From contig CM049313.1 in the NCBI GenBank assembly GCA_026874595.1, forward strand, positions 69,930,659 to 69,994,658: a stretch of 64,000 nucleotides of DNA, given 5' to 3'. This stretch comes from Sipunculus nudus (Eukaryota; Annelida; Sipuncula; Golfingiida; Sipunculidae). A model generated the notes under the pieces. That model had not been told where the DNA came from. It was given only the letters and a program-made list of their open reading frames with translations, and searched no databases. The position numbers and the translations under genes were made by a program. This document shows positions 22,746 to 35,019 of this stretch, in pieces. The number at the start of each line of letters is the position of its first letter. Position 1 is the first letter of the stretch.

Positions 22746-22809
22746 TATATATTTTTTTACTTATGTCCCTTACAGGGCTCCGTAGTTAGCATCTCGAGAT
22801 CTCGACATA

Positions 22810-23020
22810 GAATTTCGCCCAAAAAAAATTTTAGGAAGCGAAAAAAAAATTTTTGGATGCAAACAAAAAAATTTTAGGATGCAAAAAAATTTTAGGAAGC
22901 AAAAAAAAAAAATTTACGAAACATAAAAAAAAAATTGACGAAGCAAAAAAAAATTGACGAAGCAAAAAAAAATTTAAGAAACACAAAAAAAATTTTTAGG
23001 AAGCAAAACAAAAAAAAATA
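22810..23020. repeat. A-rich imperfect tandem repeat
   Basis: About ten degenerate units of the form GCAAAAAAAAATTTTAGGAA, roughly 17-22 bp long, with TTTAGGAAGC, TTGACGAAGC or TTTAAGAAAC variants. It lies between the foldback element and the LINE fragment. Confidence 0.85.
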
Positions 23021-23059
23021 AATTAAGGTAACCCTAGCTGGGAATGGGTCTTACTTATC

Positions 23060-24370
23060 TATTCGGACACAGGATGTTCACTCAAATCAAGTTCAGTCTA
23101 AGCTTCAGTAGGAGCTCACCTCGGATACAAAAGCACTCCACAAGGCACTGTGCTCGGGCCAATTTTGTTCCTTATTATGTACCTTAATGATCTCCCCCTG
23201 TTCCTCTATGATAAATGTGTTATTTTTGCTGATGATATTACTGTTCATGCGTCTGCGCACCCAGTTAATAAAGCTACTGAATTAATACAGGCACAAAATA
23301 ATATTCCGTTTGACTGATTAAGGGAGAATAGACTTTGTATCAATCCTAAAAAAAAACTAAAATGGTATTATTTTGCCCTAAATTAATAACTGAACAAGAT
23401 CATCAAAGTATTTTGATTGAAGATATTATCGTATAGCACAAGTTGATAATATTCAAGGCCTTTAGGCGTTTTTATTAACTCCGGTCTAATCAGGAAAAAC
23501 ATATTGACATGTCTGTGAAAAAGTCGCATCTAAACTTGTTCTTTTTAGACGAAGTCAGATGTTAGATACCTCAAGTTTACAAACTTTATACTATGCTTTC
23601 ACTCAGAGCCACATAGATTATTGCATATCCGTTTTGGGGGACTCTCCCAACAATCTTCCATCACAACTTATGAAATTTCAAAATAAGGCTGCTCGAATTG
23701 TTTTTAGAACTTTTAATACCGACGTTTCCTCTTTGTCACTAATCCAAACGTTGGGTTGGATATATATACGTTCACCAAAAATAACAATATTTTGTTTTCG
23801 TAACCGTTTTGGAATGCCTGACTGGTAAGGAACCAAGTTTGTTTACACATGCGTTCAACTTTATTAACACCTCATATAAAATTCACTTCTCTCAAGTTTT
23901 CAATTTATCCCTACCAAAACCAAATATAAATAATCCTGTAAAGAAAGCAATTGCAATGTACTCCCTATTAGGGTAAAAACTGCCAATAATATTAACAAAT
24001 TTAATCTCTGTACAAGCAGTTAATTAAATATTAGTTTTAGAATCCATATTCATTATTCCACTATCAGCTATAATACCACGACTTTAACTCATGATTAATC
24101 GCATAAAAGGTAATTATGAATATTTTTTAAAAACTATTTTGACTTTTTTATTGCTCCTATGTGTATAATGTTATACATTTAACTGTATTGCATTTGTTTT
24201 TTATTGTAAATGTGACACATTTTATCATAATTTCACATGTTTGCATTTATTTTTGTTCATTTGTGTTAAACCATGCATGTATTTTATTAATTATTTAAGT
24301 CCAGGACCCTGTAGAAAACAGCATATGCTTAATAGGTTATCCTCGTGAAATATGCATTATAAATAAACAC
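23060..24370 (+). pseudogene. 5'-truncated CR1-type LINE: reverse transcriptase remnant and 3' UTR
   Basis: Frames between 23125 and 23300 give PQGTVLGPILF, MYLNDLP and FADD (23225-23236), which are palm motifs of reverse transcriptase. A stop follows. The segment 23559-23828 then gives the C-terminal block LQTLYYAFTQSHIDYCISV and QNKAARIVFR. At least one frameshift and stops break the frame. The end near 24300-24370 (CCAGGACCCTGTAGAAAA ... TATAAATAAAC) resembles a CR1-like 3' end. It is a dead partial copy of an element related to that at 35-39 kb. Confidence 0.85.
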
Positions 24371-25078
24371 ACGAGCCGGTTTTTCAGGGGCTTCCGGCAG
24401 CGGGGGACGGAGCGATAAGATGGATATCGAAACAAGCATGAAGGGGGAAAATAAGGCGGAAACAATAATTTAGTATTTATATTATTCAGAGGGTTTAAAT
24501 ATATTGCACGATTCGAAAGGAGGATCTATAGGGGCGGGTTCAACATCTGTGTAATCACATGCAGGATATGTTTACATGCTCGACTTCGCTATATGCGGTA
24601 AATGTTAAACATTTGATTAAATCACCTATAACCATATGCTATTTTTATATTCTATAAATAACATGCATACCGCATGCACGCACTTACGTTAATCCTCGAC
24701 CGACATGTGTGTAAACAAAGCGTTTTGCTCCGTGGCCATGTGGCGTGGTTCGATACGGATATACGCTGTTCACCAACGTGGTCCGCATAGGTGTCAGAAG
24801 TGATATCGACTTAGAATTAACTTTTGTGAATTCCAGCTATAATGGTATCTTTTTGGGTCTGTTCAAATTTGTACCCAAAAGCCAGCGATGATTTATAAGT
24901 ATATTGGTTAAAATATTTCTAAGGTGAAAATAGACTTGACGTATATATATATGGTCGACCGTGCATGTTAAAGAAATATCTTATAATTATATTGTCAGTG
25001 AAGTGATATAATGCTCACTGTTCACCGTCAATCACATATTAACACGGACACTATATACACTGAAGCAAATGTCATTCC

Positions 25079-25124
<46 letters not shown>

Positions 25125-26889
25125 GTGTTTGGTTCGATTCGCTTTTCATGGAACATTTAAAATAAAAGAGATAGACCTCCCTAAATCATTAAATTGTCTC
25201 TAAAACTGATTAAATATTTTATCCGTTATGACATGTTAACCAAAATACATATATACAACACGTGTTTACATTAACTGTTGAAATCACGTGATTATATGTC
25301 TCTGTACCTTATATGCTATACTACGTTCCTCTCGCTTTCCCTTTCTTTATATAAACATACACACACACATTTATATATATATTTATATATATATATATAT
25401 ATGTATGTATATATATATTTAATTTTAATTGAAATTATTGACAGTAAAAACACAGAGCACAAATTCAGTTTAAACTATATTAAATATTTGATTTCATGGA
25501 TAATGAATATTAATGAACATTTCATTTAAAACAAGAAAAAGATACTTAGCTTTGGTATTCTGGTCTTATACATATTTTGCATTACCCCCCCCCCCCCCCC
25601 CCCATCCCAGCCCCCCCCCCCGGACAGTGTCCCCTGTATTTCCAAACAAGGGCGTATATTTAGGGGGTGGCGTCCTGTTTTTTCGACCTAAAATATCTAT
25701 CTGGTAATGGTAAAATAAGTACTTAATATATAAAAAGCCAGATATTTCATTATGTTGCATTTAAATTACTCCAGATTGTAACAATACTACCTAAATCTTA
25801 ATTTTTGACACAATGTGAGGGGGAACCTCCCTCCCTCCAGCCCCGTCTTCGCCCCCTATTCCCAAGTCCTGTGTCCGTCCAGCAATTTCCCATTAAATCG
25901 ATAAAATCATATTTGACATTTCGATGAGCTATATATATATATATACATATATACATTAGGCGCTGTATAATATAATATATATGAACTTGAAGTTGCTCTT
26001 TATCACAGTAGTTAATTTTGCGGATCATGAATAGGCCTTCATTGTCTTATTTAAGTTGATTTTAGGAAAATGGGGTTTTCCAAATTATGCTACCTTAATT
26101 GCTCATGTATATACTGGATTTTGTATCAGTACACATTATTGCCAACGTCAAAAATGTTGCAAAATCAAAAACTGCAATTTCTTTGAATGGTGAATTGAAT
26201 TCGATTTGAATCAAATGGACTGAATTTAATTTGATTTTGAATTGATATTTTACCCAATGGATACTTTGAAATTTATTGGAACTGAAGTTTAATAAGAATG
26301 GCTTACGCTTAAGCTAAATTGAACTGATATTGGAACTGAAATTAATGTCTTAATTGACCCTAAGTCCGGGCATGTGGTTAGTTTCATCATTTAAGAGTTC
26401 AGCACACTTTAAAATATCAGAGAAATCTCAAATCTTTAAGATAACCTTAAATTTCTGTTCAAGTGAATGTAGAAACCACCAAAACAATTTAAGTTGCACG
26501 TGAAAAAAAAAATTGTAAGGATCTGTATTGGTCAACTCCTGCACCCGCACTTGTCGATAGTGTATATGTATATAATGTACTGACAAAAAGATATGAATAT
26601 GACATGCAAAAAATAAACTATTAACAAACAGATTTACATCCATTGCATTTAAATCTGACCCTGTCAAACACGAAACGCGTGCGAAGTCGATATGTATGCA
26701 ACGTGTATGAGTTAATAATGATCAGAACACATGTGATAAACTCAGTATTCACTTTCCAAAAACAAACAAACTGACCCTCCGTATGGATAGTATTGCATTT
26801 CATGTACAAAGAACCGAACGATTGTGAATTACACATCTCTTTACTGCAACGTATGCACGCTGGCGCCTATCGATGTGACTTTGATTTCT
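24371..26889. other. Intergenic, AT-rich, with simple repeats
   Basis: Contains a CT run (25079-25120), short TA and CA runs (25360-25420), C runs at 25586-25620 and a short TA run near 25930. The C-run segment beginning near 25583 resembles the ends of hAT-like elements elsewhere, but no partner end was found. No gene was seen. Confidence 0.5.
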
Positions 26890-26897
26890 TGACGTGC
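26890..26897 (+). promoter_or_regulatory. ACGTG-core motif (UPRE/XBP1-like) upstream of cyclophilin
   Basis: TGACGTGC lies 60 bp before the TATA box. It resembles the XBP1/ATF6 element TGACGTGG with one mismatch. Control by ER stress would suit a secretory-pathway cyclophilin but is inference from one short motif. Confidence 0.25.
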
Positions 26898-26956
26898 ACA
26901 CATGACGCGGGCGTTGTCTGTTGGCTTTATTTCACCGCCCCGTGGCAGAACTTAGG

Positions 26957-26964
26957 TATAAATA
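26957..26964 (+). promoter_or_regulatory. TATA box of the cyclophilin gene
   Basis: TATAAATA lies about 85 bp before a consensus donor (CAG|GTAAGT) at 27049/27050. Transcription is expected to start about 25-30 bp downstream, near 26985. Confidence 0.7.
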
Positions 26965-26984
26965 CAGCCGTCACTCAAAGAGCC

Positions 26985-27049
26985 ACGTTGTGTTATTGTA
27001 CAGCGCAGATAGAGCACACTAGGATTTTCTACTTTCATCTTCCATTCAG
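26985..27049 (+). other. Non-coding first exon (5' UTR) of the cyclophilin gene
   Basis: The stretch from the expected start to the donor CAG|GTAAGT has no ATG, and neither do the 16 bases of exon 2 before the start codon. The first ATG of the spliced message is therefore at 27889. The start of the exon is estimated from the TATA box. Confidence 0.6.
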
Positions 27050-27872
27050 GTAAGTAAGCAGGTAAAAAGAAATGTCTTCCGTAACGTAACTGTAAGACAC
27101 AAAGCAGTTGTATTCTGAATATATCATTTACATCTAGAAATACAAATGAGGATTTTGCTGTTTTTTCATTTTTCTTTCGAATTGTGGACAGGTAATAACT
27201 TTGGCTTGCAGTTTCTTTGACTCGTATTATATTATACAAAGACGTTAATGAAAAACTATTTAGTTCTTAATTACGATCATCTAGGAGGAATAAGTTCCCT
27301 GATTTGATATAATAATCTTTAATGAAATTCACAAATTAATTATGAAATGAAAATGTATAAAGCTTATTCTTTTGACATTTTTGTTGTACTGGAGACTTTC
27401 AAAATACCTAAATGTAATTACAAAACAAAAGCCTCTGGATGTTAACTGATAATAATTGTTAAGAATTATATAGATTTAATGACTAATTGACAATATATAT
27501 CTTTGAATCCAAAACATGTAAAATTTGCATAAAGTATTCAACCATGTTTTGATACCAAATTTCTTTAGTTTATTTAATAATGTTTTTGGAAAAATTTGTT
27601 GAACAACAGTCAGTGTATTTGAGGAACAATTCATGCATTAATTATTTGCTATTATATAAAAGGATTCCAATGAAGACAAATTTGATGTAATTGAATGAAA
27701 GTAATGAAATAATGAATTCGCAGTCGATGGCAAATTTATCATGTAAAGAAGAAAAAAACATTCAATGGAAGATGAATGATAAAAATAAAATATCAAAGAA
27801 ATTGAAATGTTTGAAGAAAGTGAGTATTGAATAACACAATACATTGAATTTACACTATTTAATCTTTTACAG
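27050..27872 (+). other. Cyclophilin intron 1
   Basis: AT-rich, GT at 27050 and AG at 27871-27872 after TTAATCTTTTAC. Nothing nested was seen. Confidence 0.65.
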
Positions 27873-27888
27873 ACTAAAAATCAGCATC

Positions 27889-29179
27889 ATGTTGGTATTT
27901 TTGGTGGCCGCCATTTCCGTGCTCTCACTTGGAGAGTGTGGAAACTTTACGGTAACAGACGAGGCGTGGTTCGAAGTCAGCGTGAAGGACATGGACGGAC
28001 CCGGCAAAGACTACAAAGGAAAATTCACCATCGCTCTGTTCGGCGAGGCTGCCCCCATGACCGCAATGAACTTCGCTGCCATCACACGTGGTTACAAGAG
28101 AGGCCGTGTAAGTTTCTATTTATAATAAAACATCTGTTGGTAATGAACTAAAAAAAATTTATGTCTAAAAGAGTTTCAATCGGTCTTCAATTTGTCATCA
28201 GTTTTAACCGATAACGCTGGTCGATCAAATCAAATTTTCAAACCGAAAAGTATAGCGTAAATTAAAATATAAGGGCTTTTAAACATTTTGCAAAAGAAAA
28301 GGGACACAGAATGAATACAAATTATTTAACTAAAGAATGGGTATTATTATTATTTTTTTTTTTTGAGGCAAAGTGCGAAATGTAACGGTTCTGTCTTTCG
28401 TCAGATTTATCTGGTTTCACTAAAATTTCACTAGTTTGTCAAAGGCATAATCAAAGTGCTTATAAGACACGTTCTTAGTTATTAAATCAATTCACTACAT
28501 CTTAGGACTAATATTTAAAAAAAAAACTAATTTCACTATACAAAGTATATAACTTCCCCGGCTTTGTAACACGTGGCGGGTCACATCCACGTGGACAGAC
28601 TCTTACCGCTCGTAGCCCTGAGTGCATATGTCCTTTGATTCTGATACTCATTTCATTGATCAAACGTCAATGATACATAAAAGTAAACATAGAACTCATT
28701 CAAAAGTCGTCTTTCCCATCATAAATCTATTACTACTGGGGAAAGATCAATCGCTCCAGACAACAGTTGGTCGACCAGATGCAAGTTTCGACGGCAAGCC
28801 GTTCACGTGGAGATTCAAATTGATCTCATGCCACGTGGTTTATACTTGCCCATATATGGATCGAAGGGGCGGTCTTTGCCAAATGGAACCTTCACGTGGA
28901 GATTTAAATTGACCTCCTGCCATGTGGTGTACTTGCTCATATATGGACACAAAGGGACGGTCTTTTGGTACTTCTGCACCAATCAGTCAAATGGCACATT
29001 TGATTTACTGTTTTTTAAATGCTAATTGACAAATCAGCGTTGATGAATTAGCTTTTTCATTCACAGCTGATGCACATTTACATTTACTGATTTGTGATGA
29101 AGAAATATACATTATGTTCAAATATGCACACAAAGGGAATACACCACATTTTCACTGTTAGAATTAATGTGTTTATGTT

Positions 29180-29239
<60 letters not shown>

Positions 29240-30211
29240 CATTTTCGTTACGAAATCAATATAAACGATGGACACTTCAGAAAACTTTATATAAAATAAA
29301 ACGGACAAAAGACTCTCTGTTTTATATATTCAGAGTATGTTAATAAGTTATTTTTTTTAAATAATATATGATTCCGTTTTTTTTTGTACCCAAGATTAAA
29401 CCATATTCCGTATTGACCTGTCTTGTATATATTACTATTTGTACATTAAGATCAGTAAGATTTTAACATTGCGTGCATATTCCCAAAATATGGGAGGCAT
29501 CAAGACATATAATGTATATGTCGAAAATGCGTCACGTCTAACAAATCTATTTTTTACTTTCCAGGAGAACTTGCATTACAAGTCAACCCCAGTCCACCGT
29601 ATCGTACCTGATTTCGTAATTCAGATGGGTGACATCACAGTCGGAGATGGCACAGGAGGTATATTTTCACTTTCAATTTTATCATTTTTATCATGTGACT
29701 GATTGTCAGAATTGTTCAGAATCGTCACCTCTATCATGCATGATATCGCTTAACAAACCATAGTATATAGCAGTTAACGATTGCACGTGTATAAGATGTA
29801 GCAGTGTCATATATATCAGATAAATATGATACACAGGATACGTCCAGGGGAGGTTTAACTTATGCACAACATATAAGGGACACTCAAGGGACTCAGTATT
29901 GTGTCCGTAATGGCCAGTTGTCCGCCTCAGAGATGTGTCCGCAAGTCCAGGTTGCACTGTATATCATTATCAAAAACACGGGTGTCGAATCAGAGGGTGA
30001 TGGGGGTATATATATCCCCCCAATTTTTCAGCAAGGAGATAATCAATGTTTTAACCCCCTTTAATAATCCCCCTTGTATTCAGAGAATTAGAAATCAAAT
30101 ATATTAATAATTAAAGTGATATAAATCTGATGTTGGAAAACTTGAAAAAAAATGTCTGCCATTTAGTATTCATCACCCATTCTTGAAAATAAATCGATGC
30201 CATTGTACATA

Positions 30212-30255
<44 letters not shown>

Positions 30256-31598
30256 TTAAAATTATAATGTTGATACCGTTGTAAAAAAACTATTTATAAT
30301 TAATAATTTACCTGTAACATTACGGGTTATAGCACCTGTAAAGTGAAGCGTAACAATAACTATGTAATATTTTTTAGGAACATATATACATGATATTATT
30401 TTGTTGTGTAGCGTAACAATTACTGTGTAACATTACAGGTAAGAGCATCTTCGGTGAGCGTTTTAACGATGAAGATTTCATCCTGAGCCACCGCTCCGCT
30501 GGATGGGTTGCCATGGCGAACCACGGTAAAGATACAAACGGCTCCCAGTTCTACATCCTCCTCAACAAAGCTCGTTGGTTGGATGGCAAGCACGTGGTGT
30601 TCGGAAAGGTCATCCGAGGCATGGTGGGTAGCAATTTACACTAATATATATATACATATATAAATATATAAGTTATATATATATGTCAGAGACGAGATCA
30701 AAACCCAGGCGGATTTTAAAGTCGCCTAGACGAGATGGCGATTGTGATCTCGTCTAAAGTCGAATTTTAAACTCGTCTAGACGAGATCACAATCGCAATC
30801 TCGCCTTTTAATTTTGATTAAATTTGTAGTATTAAATAAACCCTATTTTACCTTTTAATTCGGTATATTTGCATGTCTGTTCTTATTTTTTTAAAACCGT
30901 TATAAATTTGCAAGATGAAGGAAGGATGAAAGAAATGTCTTCACAATGTCTCTAATTTTACCAGATCTTTTTGAAACCCATTTGTCGAAACAGAAATCAA
31001 TGATCCATGATTATTAACATCAAGGGTCGGAATAACGCATTATTAGCTTATAAGTAGTAGCATACATGACACAAAATCGAAATATTTTCTATTTTTCCTG
31101 TAAAAATGGTTCATATATAATATCTTATAATTTCAAGCATTAAGGCCTTCATCACCTATATATTTTTTTACTGCACAATCGTGTTTCTGTTATAACAGTG
31201 TTACTATTGTAAACATTCCGTTCTTTTTGCATGCAAGTGTGCATGTAGAATGGCATTTAAGACGAAACAGAATCAGGTTTACACTGAGAGAAGTATGACT
31301 GAAAGTTTGATATGATCGATGGATGCATCTTAAGCGAAAAGACATTTTTTTTCTGCGAAAAGGCACACCTGTATTTAATCCTTTCCGTTGGAAAGATGAA
31401 CATTTCAAGATATTACGATCCCTGAACATAGTTATGTATTTAATACAGAACGTGGTCCAGACAATCGGAGAGGTCCCCTCCGACCCTAACACAGCCGTCC
31501 CCAAGAAGAGGGTCAAGATCATCGACTGCGGGATGAACGAAATTGACAGGAAGTACGACCTGACACCAGACCAGCTGGACAGCGAGGACGACTTGTAA
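27889..31598 (+). CDS. Secreted cyclophilin-type peptidyl-prolyl isomerase, four coding exons
   Basis: Coding exons are 27889-28107, 29565-29658, 30439-30623 and 31449-31598, all GT-AG, giving 215 residues. A hydrophobic signal peptide ([15 protein letters not shown]) is followed by a cyclophilin domain at about residues 24-195. By alignment to human PPIA, active-site R55 (R85), F60 (F90), Q63 (Q93), A101 (A131), W121 (W151), L122 and H126 (H156) are kept, while M61 is V91 and F113 is Y143. TNGSQF and [12 protein letters not shown] are intact. A sequon NFT lies at residue 19. The tail ends QLDSEDDL, acidic but not a standard KDEL signal. Cyclophilins catalyse proline cis-trans isomerisation; this one should act in the ER or outside the cell. 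Secreted cyclophilins are, as I recall, reported from mollusc shell matrices. PPIB is the alternative family label. Confidence 0.92.
28802..28965 (+). repeat. Two-copy 87-bp direct repeat
   Basis: Both copies run TTCACGTGGAGATT(C/T)AAATTGA ... CTCATATATGGA-like ... GGTCTTT. Each contains CACGTGG and a CCACGTGG/CCATGTGG site. Confidence 0.75.
29184..29236. repeat. (TA)n microsatellite
   Basis: TA run of about 52 bp within cyclophilin intron 2. Confidence 0.98.
29659..30438 (+). other. Cyclophilin intron 3
   Basis: Contains an AG-run microsatellite (about 30220-30252) and, at its 3' end, GTAACATTAC/GTAGCGTAACAAT words present twice. Its last 75 bp are the part duplicated at 16158-16240. Confidence 0.7.
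30624..31448 (+). other. Cyclophilin intron 4, with an extended hairpin
   Basis: The donor is ATG|GTGGGT and the acceptor is TTTAATACAG. A 25-bp arm at 30732-30756 pairs with 30778-30802 with one mismatch and a 21-nt loop. The first arm overlaps a smaller palindrome, TAGACGAGAT...ATCTCGTCTA (30727-30756). No gene is nested. Confidence 0.7.
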
Positions 31599-31905
31599 AT
31601 CAATTACCTATCTCATATATAGATCATCATTAGCAAATTACTTTGTATATGCACTTAAATATCACCTTTTTTATACAAAAGCTAAAAATGCCTAACGACT
31701 TTGTGTTGTCAATCTCATAGCATTAAGATGAGGATATCAAACCTGCCCTTGAACCTGTAGATCTGTTCTCAGCCAGACGTGCTTGCATGAAGACCATATT
31801 GGTTCAAAGAACTTCCGTTGTAGGGCATGCAGACAGCGAAAACCGCGCAGGTCAAGCGGGATAAAACCAAAGTCATTGCAATGTATGTATAAAAGCTGAG
31901 TTGAG

Positions 31906-31911
31906 AATAAA
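31906..31911 (+). terminator. Cyclophilin poly(A) signal
   Basis: AATAAA lies about 310 bp past the stop codon and is followed by a T-rich stretch (TCTGTTTC ... CTTTATTGTTTT). Cleavage is expected near 31925-31935. Confidence 0.75.
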
Positions 31912-33373
31912 AGCTCTCTGTTTCAACAATCTATACCCTCTTTATTGTTTTATAAAGTAATCGGATTTCATGGTCGTGTGTTTACTTGTGTATGAGAGAG
32001 AGACAGTGAGAGAGAGAGAGAGACAGAGAGACAGAGAGACAGAATCAAGAAAAAAACAAAGAGAGAAGGTGCGCGTGTGCTACGCCTGTTAGTTTAGGAT
32101 TATATGAGTCCCCTCCATTTTCATTAAAAGTAAAAGCATATGAACAAACGGAATAAGTAATCAGTTTGTAGAACAAATTTTCTGTATTTTACATTGCATT
32201 TAGCACGTGTTTGGGAATCCTTTTACAAATTTACAAGAGATGCAGACCTGCCTCATTTACAAGTATTCCTGTTATGCCCCCCCCCCCCCCCCCCCCCGAG
32301 CTGATGACGATATTGGCTGTACTAGCGGATGGTCTGATGGGCGTGGTCTGAGCTGTCGCGCCTGCCAATGGGTATACCAGTTTCTACGTTGTACCTGTGG
32401 ATGCTGTTGCTCTCCGATCTCCTCATATTCTTCTCTTGCTTGCCCCCCTCCCCCCCCCCCCCCCCATGGGCACGCTGGTGGCTGGAACTAGCCTCTGCTT
32501 GGCTTGGTGGCATCTTCGTCTTCGACTCAAATTAAGATTCTACGCCTCGGGAGCTCCAAGGGAACGGGAGCGCTCGGAGGGCTTAATCCTTCTTTAGTCG
32601 GTCAGTCAGCCCCTCCCCCTCCCCCCCCCAAAAAAAAATATAAATAAAAAAAAAATCGATATTTCAGTTGTAGTGATCAGTTAATTAAGATAAGGCTTGC
32701 CACTTATGTATTTATCCATAGCTAATGACAAAAATAAGCATTGCATATATAAGCAATATATGTTTTTTATAACTTCCATAGATAAGCTTCAGAGCTAAAT
32801 TCTCTATAAAGATATGCCCCCTGAATAGCAAGGCAATTAGAATGTATTTCATGAAGTCAACTTTTACATCCATACGGTCAAATAAGGTGCTCATTTTACG
32901 TTTGAAACCCAGATTAATCCCTATAATACCCATCTCAGATATATACTGATCTGATATTATGAAAAAGTACATAAAGAATAATGTAACCAGTGGTCAGTAC
33001 TGTGCCACCTATACCAGCCAACCAGGGTTAACCTAAGCCTTCACATCGAAATGATTGATTTTGATACTAAGGGTTTAGATATCAAAGGGTGTTTTAAGAA
33101 ATATTCTTTCCAGGAATTGCCTTCAGGTCATTCATATGTACTCATTTTAAGCTAGAAATAAAAAAAGTGCTAGAAAGAAGGAATTCGAATAGGTGACCTA
33201 ATATAAAAAGCAATTATAAAGATAAACCTGTTGAACAAAATTCTTTTTTTATTTACGATAGGCCTCCGCCTGTTCAGTGTATTATAATCCTTTTTTCTTG
33301 TAAGATTACAAGGTTACAAAGAACTAAAAATAAATCTCAACTGCCTGACTAGATTATTTTCTGCATCCAGAAT

Positions 33374-33384
33374 GATATATATAT

Positions 33385-33433
<49 letters not shown>
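33374..33433. repeat. (TA)n microsatellite
   Basis: TA run with one AAT interruption. Confidence 0.97.
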
Positions 33434-33435
<2 letters not shown>

Positions 33436-34817
33436 ATAGCTGGTTTTATACACGTGTACCAACCCTGAAGGTTTTCCCTATATCTTGGACAACCACAGAA
33501 TCCATGCGATTCTATCAAAAGGAAACACTGCGATAAAAACATTCATTTATATATAAGCAAACAATCCTAAATATAAAAAGCACACACATAGATGAATATT
33601 TCTGCCTACAAATATTGCACACTCCTGTAACAAAAGTGAAGCTCACGGATTTGCCACATGTTGTTGCCACTGGCTTTTTTTTATACTTTTTTTTTTAAAA
33701 ATCCTGATTATGACCAGGGGTTTCTCTTTCGTTTCCTGTTTAAGGGTTTCTCCTTTTTATGCCTCTTTTTTAAATCTGCTAAAGATCAGGGGTTTCTGTT
33801 ACATTTTAGTTTTATTTTTTTTCGGATGATACTAAAGTGGGGGGACCTTAGGTAGAGATTAATAATGTCATTTTGATGTTGAATGATAACGTTGACCTGG
33901 CATCCAGTGGCTGGAACATTTAATTAAGATCAACTACGCAATTGCGGAAATGTAACAATGATTAAACATCAACATGGGGAGAACTTATATATGTATATCC
34001 ATAAGTATTTCAGGGCAAAGACTAGATTACTACGAATATGTAGTTATACAATTGTATAAAAAAATTAAATCTAATTCACTGGAAATTCCGCAAATATTAT
34101 CAGAACAAGTTTACTAGAAATCTGCATTCTAAGGAATGCAACCCTCCGCCATGTGTGGGTTCCTATATTGTGCCAGGGATCCTCCCAAAAATGTGTTAAA
34201 ATGCAACTTATTCGGTCCATATTTCCGGGTTCATTCGTACATAAATGAATATAATATATTGTGAACATTCCTCGATGATTATCCTGAATCCGGATCATGT
34301 GCCCGTTCCACCCCAAATTTGATCGTTTTTTTTTATTGCCCTGAAATTTTCATGAAAGTCCGTTCATGATTACGTGATTTATACATTATATGATCATACA
34401 CACATATAAAGTCATACAAACACACACACGAACGGGGATGAACGCCTATCATCCTGGCAGAGGCAAATATATGAAAGCAATGATCAGCGGTTACTTAATT
34501 TCTGTGAATAGCAGATGATCCTCCACATATATAATTAAAAGGTCGTTATAAAGACATGTATAATGTGGTCTACAATACTTAATTTACCGATACATGGACA
34601 CGCGAGCCTTTGCAGGAACAACACCTATAATATAAGAAGCAAACTTATTTTAACGGTTTCAGACAAAATTTTGGGGCCTAGAACCCCCCCCCCCCCCCCC
34701 AACCCACCCACCCCCATTCACCTGGTGATTCTTTTTCAGGTTTTTCATAAGTCCTCCTTGTTTGGACATCCATCCCCCCCCCTCCCATCCCTTTCCTAAA
34801 TCCATGTTCTGCCCTTG

Positions 34818-34820
<3 letters not shown>

Positions 34821-34859
<39 letters not shown>
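34821..34859. repeat. (TA)n microsatellite
   Basis: TA run of 39 bp. Confidence 0.98.
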
Positions 34860-34865
<6 letters not shown>

Positions 34866-35019
34866 GGGATTCTTTAGTATGAAGTCGACCACTAATACAG
34901 TGGGAGATTTTATCAGTGGACCAGAAATATCTGAGCAAGCTAGTAGTAAGTTCCACTGTCTTACAACTTGTAAATTTAACAGACAATCAAAAGGGGGGAT
35001 TTAATGTTGTTGTCTGTGT

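Larger units (their letters stand above)
20031..22783. mobile_element. Foldback-like element: two ~1-kb inverted arms with 21-bp repeats
   Basis: The left arm (20031 to about 21000) and right arm (about 21801 to 22783) are inverted copies. Matching landmarks, outside to inside, are ACGGAGCCC..AGGGACAT termini, the 21-bp GTGCGCAC arrays, a TA run, a segment with CTGACACGTCAGCATG, and GGTGTAAATCA near the inner ends. The 800-bp centre is a copy of another dispersed family. Long inverted arms built partly of short tandem repeats are typical of foldback transposons. The left arm has the terminal segment twice (20031 and 20261). No transposase frame is present. A clean target duplication was not found. 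Confidence 0.8.
28108..29564 (+). other. Cyclophilin intron 2, with a two-copy repeat and TA run
   Basis: The intron begins GTAAGT and ends TTTACTTTCCAG. It carries two diverged direct copies of an 87-bp unit (28802-28878 and 28889-28965) that starts TTCACGTGGAGATT, and a TA microsatellite (29184-29236). No nested gene was seen. Confidence 0.7.
31935..35015. other. Intergenic with simple repeats; no gene seen
   Basis: Holds a GA-rich run (about 31995-32040), C runs at 32277-32296 and 32446-32465, TA runs at 33374-33433 and 34821-34859, and a C run at 34685-34700. The sequence near 34665-34705, TCAGACAAAATTTTGGGGCC then poly-C, has an inverted relative near 49445-49525, so it is likely a repeat end. 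Confidence 0.5.

Noticed and set aside
31592-31598. C-terminal EDDL of the cyclophilin as an ER retrieval signal
   Set aside because: It departs from the KDEL/HDEL pattern at the residues that matter most, so retention cannot be claimed.
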